A stretch of 47,835 bases of DNA from RECG01 sp964444805 (GTDB lineage: Bacteria; Bacillota_I; Bacilli_A; Acholeplasmatales; Acholeplasmataceae): the NCBI GenBank assembly GCA_964444805.1, contig CAYUIK010000048.1:1-47835 (forward strand), in the 5' to 3' direction. Below the pieces are notes generated by a model, which had not been told where the DNA came from, made no database searches, and saw only the letters and a program-made list of their open reading frames with translations. Shown piece after piece: positions 16,228 through 24,374 of the stretch (its first letter is position 1; each line of letters opens with the position of its first letter). Both the position numbers and the translations under genes were made by a program.

Positions 16228-16256
16228 ATTGTAACGCTTTTTGCGGTCAATTGCAA
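16228..16256 (-). promoter_or_regulatory. Promoter of the glm-mal-cit operon
   Basis: Minus strand: -35 TTGCAA (16251-16256), 17-base spacer, -10 TACAAT (16228-16233). The predicted start is about 55 bases ahead of glmS. Confidence 0.75.
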
Positions 16257-16308
16257 GGTTAAAAGGCCTTTATTAAACGATTTTTTATTACAAAATACCC
16301 ATACGCCT

Positions 16309-16322
16309 TAAAAACGCTTTCA
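16309..16322. promoter_or_regulatory. Candidate cre site (CcpA) between divergent fermentation operons
   Basis: TAAAAACGCTTTCA differs from the palindromic cre consensus TGAAAACGCTTTCA at one position. It lies 53 bases upstream of the glm -35 and about 73 bases upstream of the hydratase -10, so CcpA-type catabolite control of both operons is plausible. Confidence 0.5.
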
Positions 16323-16394
16323 TACACCTTGATTGTAATACAGAAATCGTGCAAATGCAACCGTAAATTTCATTTATTATGACTTTTTTTATGA

Positions 16395-16400
16395 TATAAT
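16395..16400 (+). promoter_or_regulatory. -10-like element before the hydratase operon
   Basis: A perfect TATAAT lies 17 bases before ATG 16417. The predicted start would fall on the AGGAGG ribosome binding site (16407-16412), giving almost no leader. Either transcription starts slightly earlier or this hexamer is not the one used. Confidence 0.35.
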
Positions 16401-16416
16401 CGAGTCAGGAGGAGAT

Positions 16417-17256
16417 ATGAGAAAAATCACACAAGAAACCATTCAACAAGCCGTAACAAAGATCGCTCTCGACGCCAATTTCGATATTGGCAAGACCTTT
16501 CTCGATCGCTTGAAAGAAGCGATGGAACATGAGCGTTCCGAACTCGGAAAGACGGTGCTTGGACAGATCATTGAAAACGATGAACTCGCCCAAAAAAACA
16601 GCGTTCCAATGTGCCAGGATACGGGTCTTGTCGTTGTCTTTTTAGAAATCGGTTACGATGTTCGAATCGAAGGTGATATCTATCAGGCGATCAACGAAGG
16701 TATCAAGTCCGCCTATCGTGACGGATTTTTGCGAAAATCCATCGTCTCTGATCCGCTCGAGCGAATCAATACGCAGGACAATACACCGGCGATCATCCAT
16801 ACGAAACTCATCGAAGGCGATCACATTCGCATGACCCTCGCACCTAAGGGAGCGGGAAGCGAGAACATGAGTCTCGTCAAGATGCTCATGCCGAGCGACG
16901 GAACCGAAGGGATTGAGAAGCTGGTCCTCGATACCGTTTTTCAAGCGGGCGGGAAACCGTGTCCGCCGATTACGGTGGGCATCGGGATCGGTGGCAATCT
17001 GGAAAAGAGCGCTCTGATTGCAAAAGAAGCGTTGTTGCGGGAAATCGATGACGTCAATCCGGATCCCCGGCTCCAAGAACTCGAAGAAAAATGGCTCGCA
17101 AAGATCAACGAACTCGGTGTTGGACCGATGGGCTTCGGGGGAACAACGACTGCACTTGCCGTGAAAATCAAAACGCATCCCTGTCACATCGCATCCCTGC
17201 CTGTCGCGATCAACATCCAGTGCCATGCGGCCCGACACAAAAGCGTGGTGATCTAG
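16417..17256 (+). CDS. Fe-S hydro-lyase alpha subunit, probable mesaconase (fumarase class I type)
   Basis: A 279-residue alpha subunit of the two-subunit class I fumarase/tartrate dehydratase family. Cys66 (PMCQDTG), Cys182 (GGKPCPP) and Cys256/Cys269 near the C-terminus are candidates for the three ligands of the labile [4Fe-4S] cluster. The GSENMS segment (147-152) and the GIGIGGN segment are typical. The family hydrates fumarate, mesaconate or related acids. Divergence from the glutamate mutase operon strongly suggests hydration of mesaconate to (S)-citramalate, the step otherwise missing there. A fumarase role cannot be excluded by sequence. AGGAGG precedes ATG 16417, and the beta subunit starts directly after the stop. 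Confidence 0.92.
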   Translation: MRKITQETIQQAVTKIALDANFDIGKTFLDRLKEAMEHERSELGKTVLGQIIENDELAQKNSVPMCQDTGLVVVFLEIGYDVRIEGDIYQAINEGIKSAYRDGFLRKSIVSDPLERINTQDNTPAIIHTKLIEGDHIRMTLAPKGAGSENMSLVKMLMPSDGTEGIEKLVLDTVFQAGGKPCPPITVGIGIGGNLEKSALIAKEALLREIDDVNPDPRLQELEEKWLAKINELGVGPMGFGGTTTALAVKIKTHPCHIASLPVAINIQCHAARHKSVVI

Positions 17257-17829
17257 ATGATTCATAACATAAAAGCACCCTTGATTGAAGCGGATCGAAA
17301 GCTTCTTAGAGCGGGCGATATGGTCTATCTGACGGGAACGATTTTAACCGGAAGAGACCAAGCACACAAAAGACTTGTCGAAGCACTCGATCAGGGACTC
17401 GATCTACCTGTTGATATCGACGGACAAGTCATCTATTATACCGGCCCGACACCTGCTCCACCAGGACGCGTCATCGGTTCCTGCGGACCGACATCGAGCT
17501 ATCGCATGGACGTTTATTCGCCCAAACTCATGGCCTGCGGACTACGCGTCATGATCGGCAAAGGCGATCGTTCAAACGCCTTTATCGAAGAACTGATTCG
17601 AAACGAAGCAGTCTATCTTCAAGCCGTTGGTGGTGCCGGTGCGCTTTTAGCCGAACGCGTTAAAAAGATGGAGGTCGTCTGCTATGCGGATCTTGGACCT
17701 GAGGCGATCCACCGGCTTGAAGTCGTGGACTTCCCGGCGATCGTTACCTATGATATGTATGGGGGAAACCTGATCGAAGAGGGCGTGTCACGATTCAAAG
17801 TGGCGTCTGGCACCGGTGATGATACATGA
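17257..17829 (+). CDS. Fe-S hydro-lyase beta subunit, probable mesaconase
   Basis: A 190-residue beta subunit of the same hydro-lyase. It carries the family segments GDMVYLTGTILTGRDQAHKR (16-35), YYTGPTPAPPG, GSCGPTSSYRMD and KGDRSNAF, with AVYLQAVGGAGAL towards the end. It begins at the base after the alpha stop codon and overlaps the next gene by 4 bases, so the pair is translated together. Single-chain fumarases carry this domain at the C-terminus; the split form is usual in clostridia and archaea. Substrate assignment is as for the alpha subunit, from gene context. Confidence 0.92.
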   Translation: MIHNIKAPLIEADRKLLRAGDMVYLTGTILTGRDQAHKRLVEALDQGLDLPVDIDGQVIYYTGPTPAPPGRVIGSCGPTSSYRMDVYSPKLMACGLRVMIGKGDRSNAFIEELIRNEAVYLQAVGGAGALLAERVKKMEVVCYADLGPEAIHRLEVVDFPAIVTYDMYGGNLIEEGVSRFKVASGTGDDT

Positions 17830-18449
17830 TCGCTTTTCAAAACGTGACCTATGCGTCTTTTTTGCAGATTGAGGATCTCGTGATCGAACAGGGGAAATTC
17901 ACCGTTTGCGTCGGTTCGAGCGGCAGCGGTAAGACGACCATGCTCAAACTGATCGTAAAAATGATCGAACCGGCTACGGGAACGATAACGTTTCATGGCG
18001 AAGATATTCGCGCGATCGATACCATATCGTTACGAAAACGAATCGCTTTTCTCCCGCAAAAAACCTATATTTTTCCTGGTTCTATTTTTGACAATCTCAA
18101 GGTCGGACTCGATTATCATGGGATTGACAAAGAGGAAGAAGACCTGGTGGCTGTTCTTTCCCGCGTGCAGCTGCAAAAGGATCTAGCGGATGATGCGAAA
18201 CACCTTTCCGGAGGCGAAGCGCAGAGACTCGCCTTAGCCCGCGTTCTTTTACTCGATCCCGAAGTGCTTTTGCTCGATGAACCATCGAGCGCACTCGATC
18301 CTGCGAGTGAACGCGTCATGATGGATATCTTGAAAGATTTGAATAAAAAGCAGAAGAAGTCGATTTTGATGGTTACGCACCGTCTGGAAGTCGCTGAAAC
18401 ATACGCGGACAGAATCGTAGAGATCGGGGGTGAATCACGTGACGATTGA
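17826..18449 (+). CDS. fetA: ABC transporter ATPase, FetA (YbbL) type
   Basis: A 207-residue ABC ATPase with Walker A GSSGSGKTT (about 32-40), Q-loop FLPQKTY, signature LSGGE and Walker B VLLLDEPSSALD. Paired with a UPF0014/FetB permease, this matches FetAB, which in E. coli exports iron and raises resistance to oxidative stress. It overlaps the hydro-lyase beta gene by 4 bases (ATGA) and the permease by 11. Co-expression with a labile [4Fe-4S] enzyme may point to iron homeostasis around cluster assembly or damage; that link is inference. Confidence 0.87.
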   Translation: MIAFQNVTYASFLQIEDLVIEQGKFTVCVGSSGSGKTTMLKLIVKMIEPATGTITFHGEDIRAIDTISLRKRIAFLPQKTYIFPGSIFDNLKVGLDYHGIDKEEEDLVAVLSRVQLQKDLADDAKHLSGGEAQRLALARVLLLDPEVLLLDEPSSALDPASERVMMDILKDLNKKQKKSILMVTHRLEVAETYADRIVEIGGESRDD

Positions 18450-19245
18450 ACTCGAAATCATCCGCGTGATCATCGCGTACATGTTTATCGTCATTCTTTT
18501 TTTCGGGTTGAGAAAACGCGGAATCGGTCGCGAGCGTCTACTGATCGTCGCGACGATCCGCATGACCGTCCAACTCATTTTAACCGGATACCTTCTCATC
18601 TACCTGTTCGACAATCCCCATCCGCTATGGACATTGCTCGTCATTCTCGTCATGGTTCTTTTCGCAATTTACACGATATTCAAGAAATTCTCGGGTGAAC
18701 TGAGCCGGAAACTCAAACGTGTCATCGCCGTGTCGCTACCGCTTGGCGGGTTACCCGTTCTTATCTTCTTTTTGTTAGTCGTCATCCGAATCGACCCCTA
18801 TTTCGACCCGCAATACGTCATTCCTATCACGGGCATGATTATCGGCAACAGCATGACGGGAATCAGTTTGGGACTTCATACGATGATCAAAGGCATGCAA
18901 GTGGAACGCGAAGCGATCGAGGCACACCTTTTGCTCGGAGCGACACCGAGACAGGCGAGCAGAGATCTCATCAATCACGCCTTTGACAACGCCATCATGC
19001 CGACGATCAACAGCATGCTTGGCATGGGCATCATTTTTTTACCGGGCATGATGACGGGTCAGATTTTGTCAGGCGTCGTGCCGACAATGGCCATTCAGTA
19101 TCAGATCGTGATCATGCTGGGCATCCTTTCTAGTGTCTCCGCAACTACGTTTCTCGCGTTGAAATTCGGGGCTTTGACGTTTTTTAGAAACGATATGCTT
19201 CTCGATTTTCGAAGGCAGGCAAGCATTCCCAATGGCAAATCGTGA
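18439..19245 (+). CDS. fetB: ABC transporter permease, FetB (UPF0014) family
   Basis: A 268-residue membrane protein with about seven helices. Conserved UPF0014 signatures are PITGMIIGNSMTGISLG (about 127-143), LLLGATPRQA and the late FLPGMMTGQILSG. It is the membrane part of the FetAB iron exporter. GTG 18439 is chosen because GGGGGTG lies 6-13 bases upstream; a second GTG 9 bases earlier is possible. A strong terminator follows 14 bases after the stop, ending the hydratase-fetAB operon. Confidence 0.88.
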   Translation: MTIELEIIRVIIAYMFIVILFFGLRKRGIGRERLLIVATIRMTVQLILTGYLLIYLFDNPHPLWTLLVILVMVLFAIYTIFKKFSGELSRKLKRVIAVSLPLGGLPVLIFFLLVVIRIDPYFDPQYVIPITGMIIGNSMTGISLGLHTMIKGMQVEREAIEAHLLLGATPRQASRDLINHAFDNAIMPTINSMLGMGIIFLPGMMTGQILSGVVPTMAIQYQIVIMLGILSSVSATTFLALKFGALTFFRNDMLLDFRRQASIPNGKS

Positions 19246-19259
19246 TTACGCTTTGCATG

Positions 19260-19286
19260 AGACGGTCGACCAACCGTCTTTTTTTT
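19260..19286 (+). terminator. Terminator after fetB
   Basis: Perfect 7-bp stem AGACGGT (19260-19266) / ACCGTCT (19273-19279), 6-base loop, then a run of eight T. Confidence 0.92.
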
Positions 19287-19354
19287 CGCTTTAAGGTTTG
19301 GTGGTAATCGGCCATGACAAAATAATCATAATCTTTTTAATCTAGCTAGAGCGC

Positions 19355-19384
19355 TTACATTTTTAGGTCCACACATGGTATAAT
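19355..19384 (+). promoter_or_regulatory. Promoter of the nfn-proline operon
   Basis: -35-like TTACAT (19355-19360), 18-base spacer and perfect -10 TATAAT (19379-19384). Initiation near 19391 gives a leader of about 25 bases before the first gene. Confidence 0.7.
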
Positions 19385-19415
19385 CTTAGTAAATGGAAGC
19401 GAAAGGCATGAGCGC

Positions 19416-20264
19416 ATGTATCGAATAATCAACAAACAAAAACTCGCACTGACCATCCGTAGAATCGACGTGGAAGCACCCTATGTGACCCGCCATGCCA
19501 AGGCCGGTCAGTTCATCATGCTTCGAGTCGATGAAGAAGGTGAACGCATACCGATGACGATCGCCGACTTTGACCGAAAGAAGGGCATCGTGACTGTCAT
19601 CTATCAGGTTGTTGGCGCAACAACAAAGAAGCTCGACCAACTCGAAGCCGGTGATGAACTCCATGATTTTGTCGGGCCACTCGGTCGCCCTTCAAAAATC
19701 GAGGGTTTAAAACGAGCACTGGTCATCGGTGGCGGTGTCGGATGCGCGATCGCCTATCCGACTTCCAAAGCCTTATTTGAGCAAGGAACGCACGTGGACG
19801 CGATCATCGGTTTTCGCAATAAGGATCTCGTTATTCTCGAACATGATTTCGTTCGGGTGACAAACCATCTCGATGTCATGACCGATGACGGCAGCTATCA
19901 AAACAAAGGATTTGTAACCGATCGACTTGCTGAATTACTTAAAGATGGCAAACGATACGACGAAGTCTTCGCGATCGGTCCTTTGATCATGATGAAACGC
20001 GTGAGCGAAATCACGAGACCGTATGGAATCAAGACTACGGTCAGCATGAATCCGATCATGGTCGATGGTACCGGCATGTGCGGTGGGTGCCGCCTGACGG
20101 TTGGCTTAGAGACGAAATTTGCTTGTGTCGATGGTCCGGAATTCGACGGTCACCAAGTCGACTTCGATGAAGTCATGCGACGAAATCGGATGTACGTTGA
20201 CGAAGAAAAAAAACGATACGAAGCGACGTGTCGTCTTTTCCGGGGGAAGTCACATGATCAATAA
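19416..20264 (+). CDS. nfnA: NfnA-type FAD/NAD-binding [2Fe-2S] subunit
   Basis: A 282-residue protein of the ferredoxin-NADP reductase-like family found as NfnA or SudB. The N-terminal FAD-binding barrel contains the RIPMTIAD segment, the NAD-binding half opens with VIGGGVGCAIAYP, and a C-terminal cysteine cluster (MCGGC ... FACVDGPEF) holds a [2Fe-2S] centre. With the next gene it forms an NADH-dependent reduced ferredoxin:NADP+ oxidoreductase in clostridia, where it bifurcates electrons. Promoter and start codon are close together. It overlaps the partner gene by 11 bases. Being first in an operon with proline oxidation genes, it may balance the electrons they produce. Confidence 0.92.
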   Translation: MYRIINKQKLALTIRRIDVEAPYVTRHAKAGQFIMLRVDEEGERIPMTIADFDRKKGIVTVIYQVVGATTKKLDQLEAGDELHDFVGPLGRPSKIEGLKRALVIGGGVGCAIAYPTSKALFEQGTHVDAIIGFRNKDLVILEHDFVRVTNHLDVMTDDGSYQNKGFVTDRLAELLKDGKRYDEVFAIGPLIMMKRVSEITRPYGIKTTVSMNPIMVDGTGMCGGCRLTVGLETKFACVDGPEFDGHQVDFDEVMRRNRMYVDEEKKRYEATCRLFRGKSHDQ

Positions 20265-21660
20265 GGCCTTGAAAAAAGAGATGATGCCCGTTCAAGAACC
20301 GAAAAAGCGGATTCATAATTTTTCGGAAGTCGCCCTCGGTTATACCGAAAAACAGGCGATCAACGAAGCGAATCGGTGTCTTGAATGCAAGCACAAGCCG
20401 TGCGTGAAGGGGTGTCCTGTTGCGATTGACATACCTCGATTCATCAAAAAGATCAAGGAAGGCAAGTTTGAAGAGGCCTTTTGGGTTATGAATGAAGAGA
20501 GTTCGCTTACCGCGGTCTGTGGCAGAGTGTGTCCGCAGGAAACACAGTGCGAAGCCCTTTGCGTCCGGGGAATTAAAGGAGAACCGGTCGCAATCGGTCG
20601 TCTCGAGCGGTTCGTAACGGACTATCACTACCGCAATCTAAAAGAAGGTAAAGCGAAAAGTAAGAGCCATTTGGAAAAAGTGGCCGTGGTTGGTTCGGGA
20701 CCGGCCGGATTGAGCTGTGCTAAGGATCTCGTGCAAAAAGGTTATGACGTGACGATCTTTGAAGCGCTACACGTCCCCGGCGGCGTGCTCGTCTACGGAA
20801 TTCCCGAATTTAGACTTCCCAAAAAGATCGTATCAACCGAAATTGAGGCGCTGATCGAGCAGGGCGTCAAGCTTGAAACGAATGTGATCATCGGTAAGAC
20901 ACTAACGATCGATGACCTGTTTGAAGATGGATTTCGTGCCGTTTTTCTCGGTACCGGGGCGGGATTGCCTCGTTTCATGAATTTGCCGGGTGAAAACTTG
21001 AACGGCGTGTTTTCGGCCAACGAGTTTCTAACTCGCGTCAACCTCATGAAAGCATACCATGAGATGAGTGCGACACCGATTCACATCGCTTCGAGCGTTG
21101 CCGTCGTTGGTGGCGGTAACGTCGCGATGGATGCGGCGCGTGCGGCACTTCGTCTCGGATCGAAGCAGGTCTATATCGTCTACCGGCGCTCGGAAGCCGA
21201 ACTGCCGGCTCGCCTTGAAGAGGTACATCACGCCAAAGAAGAAGGCATCGATTTCAAGTTGCTCGAAAATCCGGTTCGAATACTCGGTGATCAAAAAGGA
21301 AACGTACGAGCGATCGAACTCGTCAAGATGGAACTCGGAGAGCCCGATCAATCGAATCGACGTCGACCGATTCCAATTCCCGGCAGCAATCACACGCTCG
21401 ACGTGGGATCCGTAATCATGGCGATCGGCACGTCACCTAATCCGCTGATTACGAGCGAAACGAAGGGACTCGAACACGACAAGTGGGGATGCATCCTCAC
21501 GACCGATCCGTTCGGTCTAACGACACGACAGCACGTCTATGCCGGTGGTGACGCGGTTACCGGATCGGCAACGGTCATTCTCGCCATGGGGGCGGGAAAA
21601 AAGGCCGCACGAGCGATCGATCACATGCTTAAGGAAGAAAGGAAAGCTCACGATGCGTGA
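20254..21660 (+). CDS. nfnB: NfnB-type/GltD-like NADPH oxidoreductase with two [4Fe-4S] clusters
   Basis: A 468-residue glutamate-synthase-small-chain-like flavoprotein. Two cysteine motifs near the N-terminus (CLECKHKPCVKGCP, then CGRVCPQETQCEALC) bind [4Fe-4S] clusters. They are followed by an FAD-binding GSGPAGLSCA motif and an NADPH-binding VGGGNVAMDAARAALRLG motif. It is the larger subunit of NfnAB, often misnamed glutamate synthase; no glutaminase or large GltB chain is encoded nearby, so glutamate synthesis is unlikely. ATG 20254 has GGGGGAAG upstream and overlaps nfnA by 11 bases. Confidence 0.93.
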   Translation: MINKALKKEMMPVQEPKKRIHNFSEVALGYTEKQAINEANRCLECKHKPCVKGCPVAIDIPRFIKKIKEGKFEEAFWVMNEESSLTAVCGRVCPQETQCEALCVRGIKGEPVAIGRLERFVTDYHYRNLKEGKAKSKSHLEKVAVVGSGPAGLSCAKDLVQKGYDVTIFEALHVPGGVLVYGIPEFRLPKKIVSTEIEALIEQGVKLETNVIIGKTLTIDDLFEDGFRAVFLGTGAGLPRFMNLPGENLNGVFSANEFLTRVNLMKAYHEMSATPIHIASSVAVVGGGNVAMDAARAALRLGSKQVYIVYRRSEAELPARLEEVHHAKEEGIDFKLLENPVRILGDQKGNVRAIELVKMELGEPDQSNRRRPIPIPGSNHTLDVGSVIMAIGTSPNPLITSETKGLEHDKWGCILTTDPFGLTTRQHVYAGGDAVTGSATVILAMGAGKKAARAIDHMLKEERKAHDA

Positions 21661-22219
21661 AAAGACATTGGGAAAACGGGATCTATACGAAAATGCTTTT
21701 CTTTCAATCCATGAGGACGACGTCGTGCTTGCCAAGGGAAAGCAAGCCAAGCGTATCGTGATCGACCATATCGGTGCGGCATGCGTGCTTCCCATCACCG
21801 ACCGAGGTGATGTTCTTCTAATCGAACAGTATCGCTATCCGCTCGATGAAATCGTCTATGAGATACCCGCGGGAAAAAAAGATGAAAAAGACGAACCAAC
21901 CCGATCCTGCGCCCGGCGCGAGCTCGAAGAAGAAACGGGTTATCAAAGCGAAAAACTTATATTTTTATACGAGATCTATCCTTGCGTCGGTTATAGTAAC
22001 GAAACCATTGATTTGTATCTGGCGCTCGGTGTCCGAAAACTCGATCATCCCAGAGCTGCCGATGATGACGAAGACATCAACGTGCTCGTGTGCGACAGGA
22101 AAAAGATTGAACGCCTCTTTCAGGAACGGCGCATTAAAGACGGCAAAACGATGATTGCTTTGCAGTACTATCTCCATCACTACGACGCGATCATGGAATG
22201 GTCGTCTAAGAAAGGTTGA
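21653..22219 (+). CDS. nudF: Nudix hydrolase, ADP-ribose pyrophosphatase type
   Basis: A 188-residue Nudix protein. The Nudix box runs from the PAGKKDEKDE segment through CARRELEEETGY (residues about 77-98), with the RELxEEx3G core intact. The upstream EQYRYP and following layout match ADP-ribose pyrophosphatases. It would hydrolyse ADP-ribose or related nucleotide sugars. The gene overlaps nfnB by 8 bases and is followed 8 bases later by the proline-complex genes, an unusual position for a housekeeping enzyme; perhaps it removes NAD(P)-derived breakdown products. That idea is only contextual. Confidence 0.88.
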   Translation: MREKTLGKRDLYENAFLSIHEDDVVLAKGKQAKRIVIDHIGAACVLPITDRGDVLLIEQYRYPLDEIVYEIPAGKKDEKDEPTRSCARRELEEETGYQSEKLIFLYEIYPCVGYSNETIDLYLALGVRKLDHPRAADDDEDINVLVCDRKKIERLFQERRIKDGKTMIALQYYLHHYDAIMEWSSKKG

Positions 22220-22227
22220 TTTGATCG

Positions 22228-22533
22228 ATGCGTATCACAGAACACCCGATTCTCACCTTTTCAAAACGAGAAAGAATCTCCTTTATGTTCAACGGGCAAA
22301 CGATGTATGGTCTTGAGGGCGACACGATCGCATCGGCACTACACGCCAACGGAATTTTCAAACTGTCTTTCAGTATCAAGCATCAGCGTCCCCGCGGTTT
22401 TTACTGTGCCATCGGTAACTGTTCGTCGTGTCACATGACGGTCGACGGCGTACCGAATGTCAAGACATGCATTACGCCGCTCGTAGCCGGGATGGATGTT
22501 CGCCGGCAAACAGACAAAGGGGTGATCTCGTGA
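22228..22533 (+). CDS. Small [2Fe-2S] subunit of an FAD amine/proline dehydrogenase complex
   Basis: A 101-residue protein with a plant-ferredoxin-like fold pattern. It contains CAIGNCSSC then a cysteine in VKTC (cysteines at about 64, 69, 72 and 84), the spacing of (2Fe-2S)-binding subunits such as HcnA or the N-terminal part of sarcosine oxidase alpha. It overlaps the following flavoprotein gene by 4 bases (GTGA). In the complex it would relay electrons between flavins and an external acceptor. Confidence 0.86.
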   Translation: MRITEHPILTFSKRERISFMFNGQTMYGLEGDTIASALHANGIFKLSFSIKHQRPRGFYCAIGNCSSCHMTVDGVPNVKTCITPLVAGMDVRRQTDKGVIS

Positions 22534-23624
22534 AAACACAGGACCTCATCATCATCGGCGGTGGTCCCGCCGGGCTCGCGTGTGCGAAGATCGCTCTCGA
22601 AGCGGGATTAAGCGTCACCTTGATCGACCGAAATGCTTCTTTAGGCGGACAACTGATCAAACAGACGCACAAGTTTTTCGGATCGAAGGAACAGTATGCG
22701 AAAACGAGAGGCTTCGATATCGCTGCAAAACTGATCGAAGACATCGAGGGTCATGAGCGTCTCGACGTTCGCCTCGAAACGCATGTCGTCGGCCTTTATT
22801 CCGACCTCGTCGTGACGACATACGACAATCAAACCTACGAACGCCTGCATGCTGCAACGGTCGTCTGTGCGACCGGTGCGAGTGAAAAGACCCTCGCCTT
22901 CGAAAACAACGATCTACCCGGCATCTATGGTGCCGGAGCCGTACAGACACTTATGAATCTCTATGGCGTCATCCCCGGTCAAGAAGTCGTTATGGTCGGA
23001 AGCGGAAATATCGGACTCATCGTGTCCTATCAGCTCATGCAGGCCGGTGTCCGTGTCAAGGCCGTCATCGAAGCCGCCCCGACGATCGGCGGATATAAGG
23101 TCCATGCTTCGAAGCTCAAACGGCTTGGCGTTGACATTCGGACACGAATGACGGTCCGAAAAGCGCTTGGAACCGACCACATCGAAGCGGTTGAACTGAT
23201 CGGACTCGATGACAGATGGAAACAGATCGAGGGGACACAAGAAACGATTCGTACCGATGCGCTTTGCATATCGGTCGGCTTGTCCCCTCTCACGCAACTC
23301 CTCGCGATGGTCGAAGTCAAGACGCGTTTCGTTAGCGAACTCGGTGGTTTCGTGCCTGTCCTTTCCAAAACGTATATGACGAGCGTTTCCGGTCTGTTCG
23401 CGTGTGGCGACGTTTCCGGAATCGAAGAGGCGAGTGCAGCGATGATGGAAGGCTATCTTTGCGGTCTGCACGTAACGGAATACTTGAAGCGCGAACATCC
23501 TTTGAAAGGTGAACTTCTTGGCCACTACGAAAAAGAACTCGCGTCGCTTCGAAGCGGACCTTTTGGATTAAAAACGCGCATCGGTTTGAACAAGATCAAG
23601 GAGGTGACACCGGATGCTCGATAG
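22530..23624 (+). CDS. FAD/NAD(P)-binding alpha-type subunit of the proline dehydrogenase complex
   Basis: A 364-residue flavoprotein with an N-terminal dinucleotide motif IIIGGGPAGLACA (6-18), a second Rossmann motif MVGSGNIGLIVSYQ near 155-168 and a late FACGDVSGIEEA motif. This is the HcnB / opine oxidase A / archaeal proline dehydrogenase alpha type. The usual C-terminal [2Fe-2S] BFD domain is absent and is instead encoded two genes downstream. GTG 22530 overlaps the previous stop. A cyanide-synthase role is unlikely given the downstream P5C dehydrogenase gene. Confidence 0.86.
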   Translation: MKTQDLIIIGGGPAGLACAKIALEAGLSVTLIDRNASLGGQLIKQTHKFFGSKEQYAKTRGFDIAAKLIEDIEGHERLDVRLETHVVGLYSDLVVTTYDNQTYERLHAATVVCATGASEKTLAFENNDLPGIYGAGAVQTLMNLYGVIPGQEVVMVGSGNIGLIVSYQLMQAGVRVKAVIEAAPTIGGYKVHASKLKRLGVDIRTRMTVRKALGTDHIEAVELIGLDDRWKQIEGTQETIRTDALCISVGLSPLTQLLAMVEVKTRFVSELGGFVPVLSKTYMTSVSGLFACGDVSGIEEASAAMMEGYLCGLHVTEYLKREHPLKGELLGHYEKELASLRSGPFGLKTRIGLNKIKEVTPDAR

Positions 23625-24093
23625 AACAGGCGTACCGACGGCAGATCAGATTCGATCCTGCTTTCCCGAACGCGATCGGCTAATAAAGGCGAAAGCGATC
23701 ATCGAGTGCTATGAAGAAATACCCTGTGATCCCTGTCAGACGAGTTGTCCGTTCGATGCGATCCACATCGGCGATAACATCAACAACAGGCCCACCATCG
23801 ACTTCGATCAGTGCACGGGATGTGGCATTTGCGTGACGAGTTGTCCCGGTCTCGCGATTACGCTTCGTCAGATCGAAGGCGACCAAGCCTACATCGGCAT
23901 ACCCTACGAAATGCTTCCCAAACCAAAAAAGGGTCAGGTATGGCATGGCATCGATCGCAATGGTGACGTCCTGTGCGACGCACGGATTGAACGCGTAAAA
24001 GAAGCGAAGAGACAGGATCATACCGACCTCGTGACCGTTTCGATTCCGGTCGAATTCCTTGAGGCATTCATGACGATCCGGGTGAAAACATGA
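23614..24093 (+). CDS. 4Fe-4S ferredoxin-like subunit of the proline dehydrogenase complex
   Basis: A 159-residue iron-sulfur protein with two cysteine groups. The first is CDPCQTSCP (about 38-46), the second CTGCGICVTSCP (about 67-78). The pattern resembles 2[4Fe-4S] ferredoxins but the first motif is shortened, so one cluster may be modified. A C-terminal extension of about 80 residues has no cysteine cluster. It overlaps both neighbours (11 and 4 bases). Multi-subunit archaeal proline dehydrogenases also include a small ferredoxin-like subunit. Confidence 0.85.
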   Translation: MLDRTGVPTADQIRSCFPERDRLIKAKAIIECYEEIPCDPCQTSCPFDAIHIGDNINNRPTIDFDQCTGCGICVTSCPGLAITLRQIEGDQAYIGIPYEMLPKPKKGQVWHGIDRNGDVLCDARIERVKEAKRQDHTDLVTVSIPVEFLEAFMTIRVKT

Positions 24094-24374
24094 ACGATAA
24101 AAACGTCATCATCTGCCGTTGCGAAGACGTAACGAGAAAAGAGATACGAGGACTGCTCGAACAGGGCTACACGACATTCGAAGACCTTAAACGACTCTTG
24201 CGGGTCGGAATGGGTCCTTGCCAGGGTAACACGTGCGGACAGCTCATTCAGCAGGAAATCGCCACGTTCTTGAATCGATCGAAAGAAGACGTCCCCATCC
24301 AGAAGACGCGACCTTTGACCACAGGGGTACCGCTTGCGAAAATCGCATCCGGAGGAAACCATGAAAAACGTTAA
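24090..24374 (+). CDS. BFD-like [2Fe-2S] subunit of the proline dehydrogenase complex
   Basis: A 94-residue protein with the bacterioferritin-associated-ferredoxin-like motif. CRCEDVT (Cys10, Cys12) is followed by GMGPCQGNTCG (Cys44, Cys49), four cysteines that bind a [2Fe-2S] cluster. In HcnB or opine oxidases this domain is fused to the flavoprotein's C-terminus; here it is free-standing. It overlaps the ferredoxin gene by 4 bases and the next FAD oxidase-like gene by 14. The C-terminal 30 residues are low in recognisable features. Confidence 0.87.
   Translation: MNDKNVIICRCEDVTRKEIRGLLEQGYTTFEDLKRLLRVGMGPCQGNTCGQLIQQEIATFLNRSKEDVPIQKTRPLTTGVPLAKIASGGNHEKR

Noticed and set aside
19347..19360. 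A second cre site overlapping the -35 of the nfn-proline promoter
   Set aside because: Only the right half (CGCTTACA) fits the consensus; the left half has too many mismatches.
20254..21660. Glutamate synthase small subunit
   Set aside because: There is no large GltB subunit nearby and the gene is paired with an NfnA-type gene.
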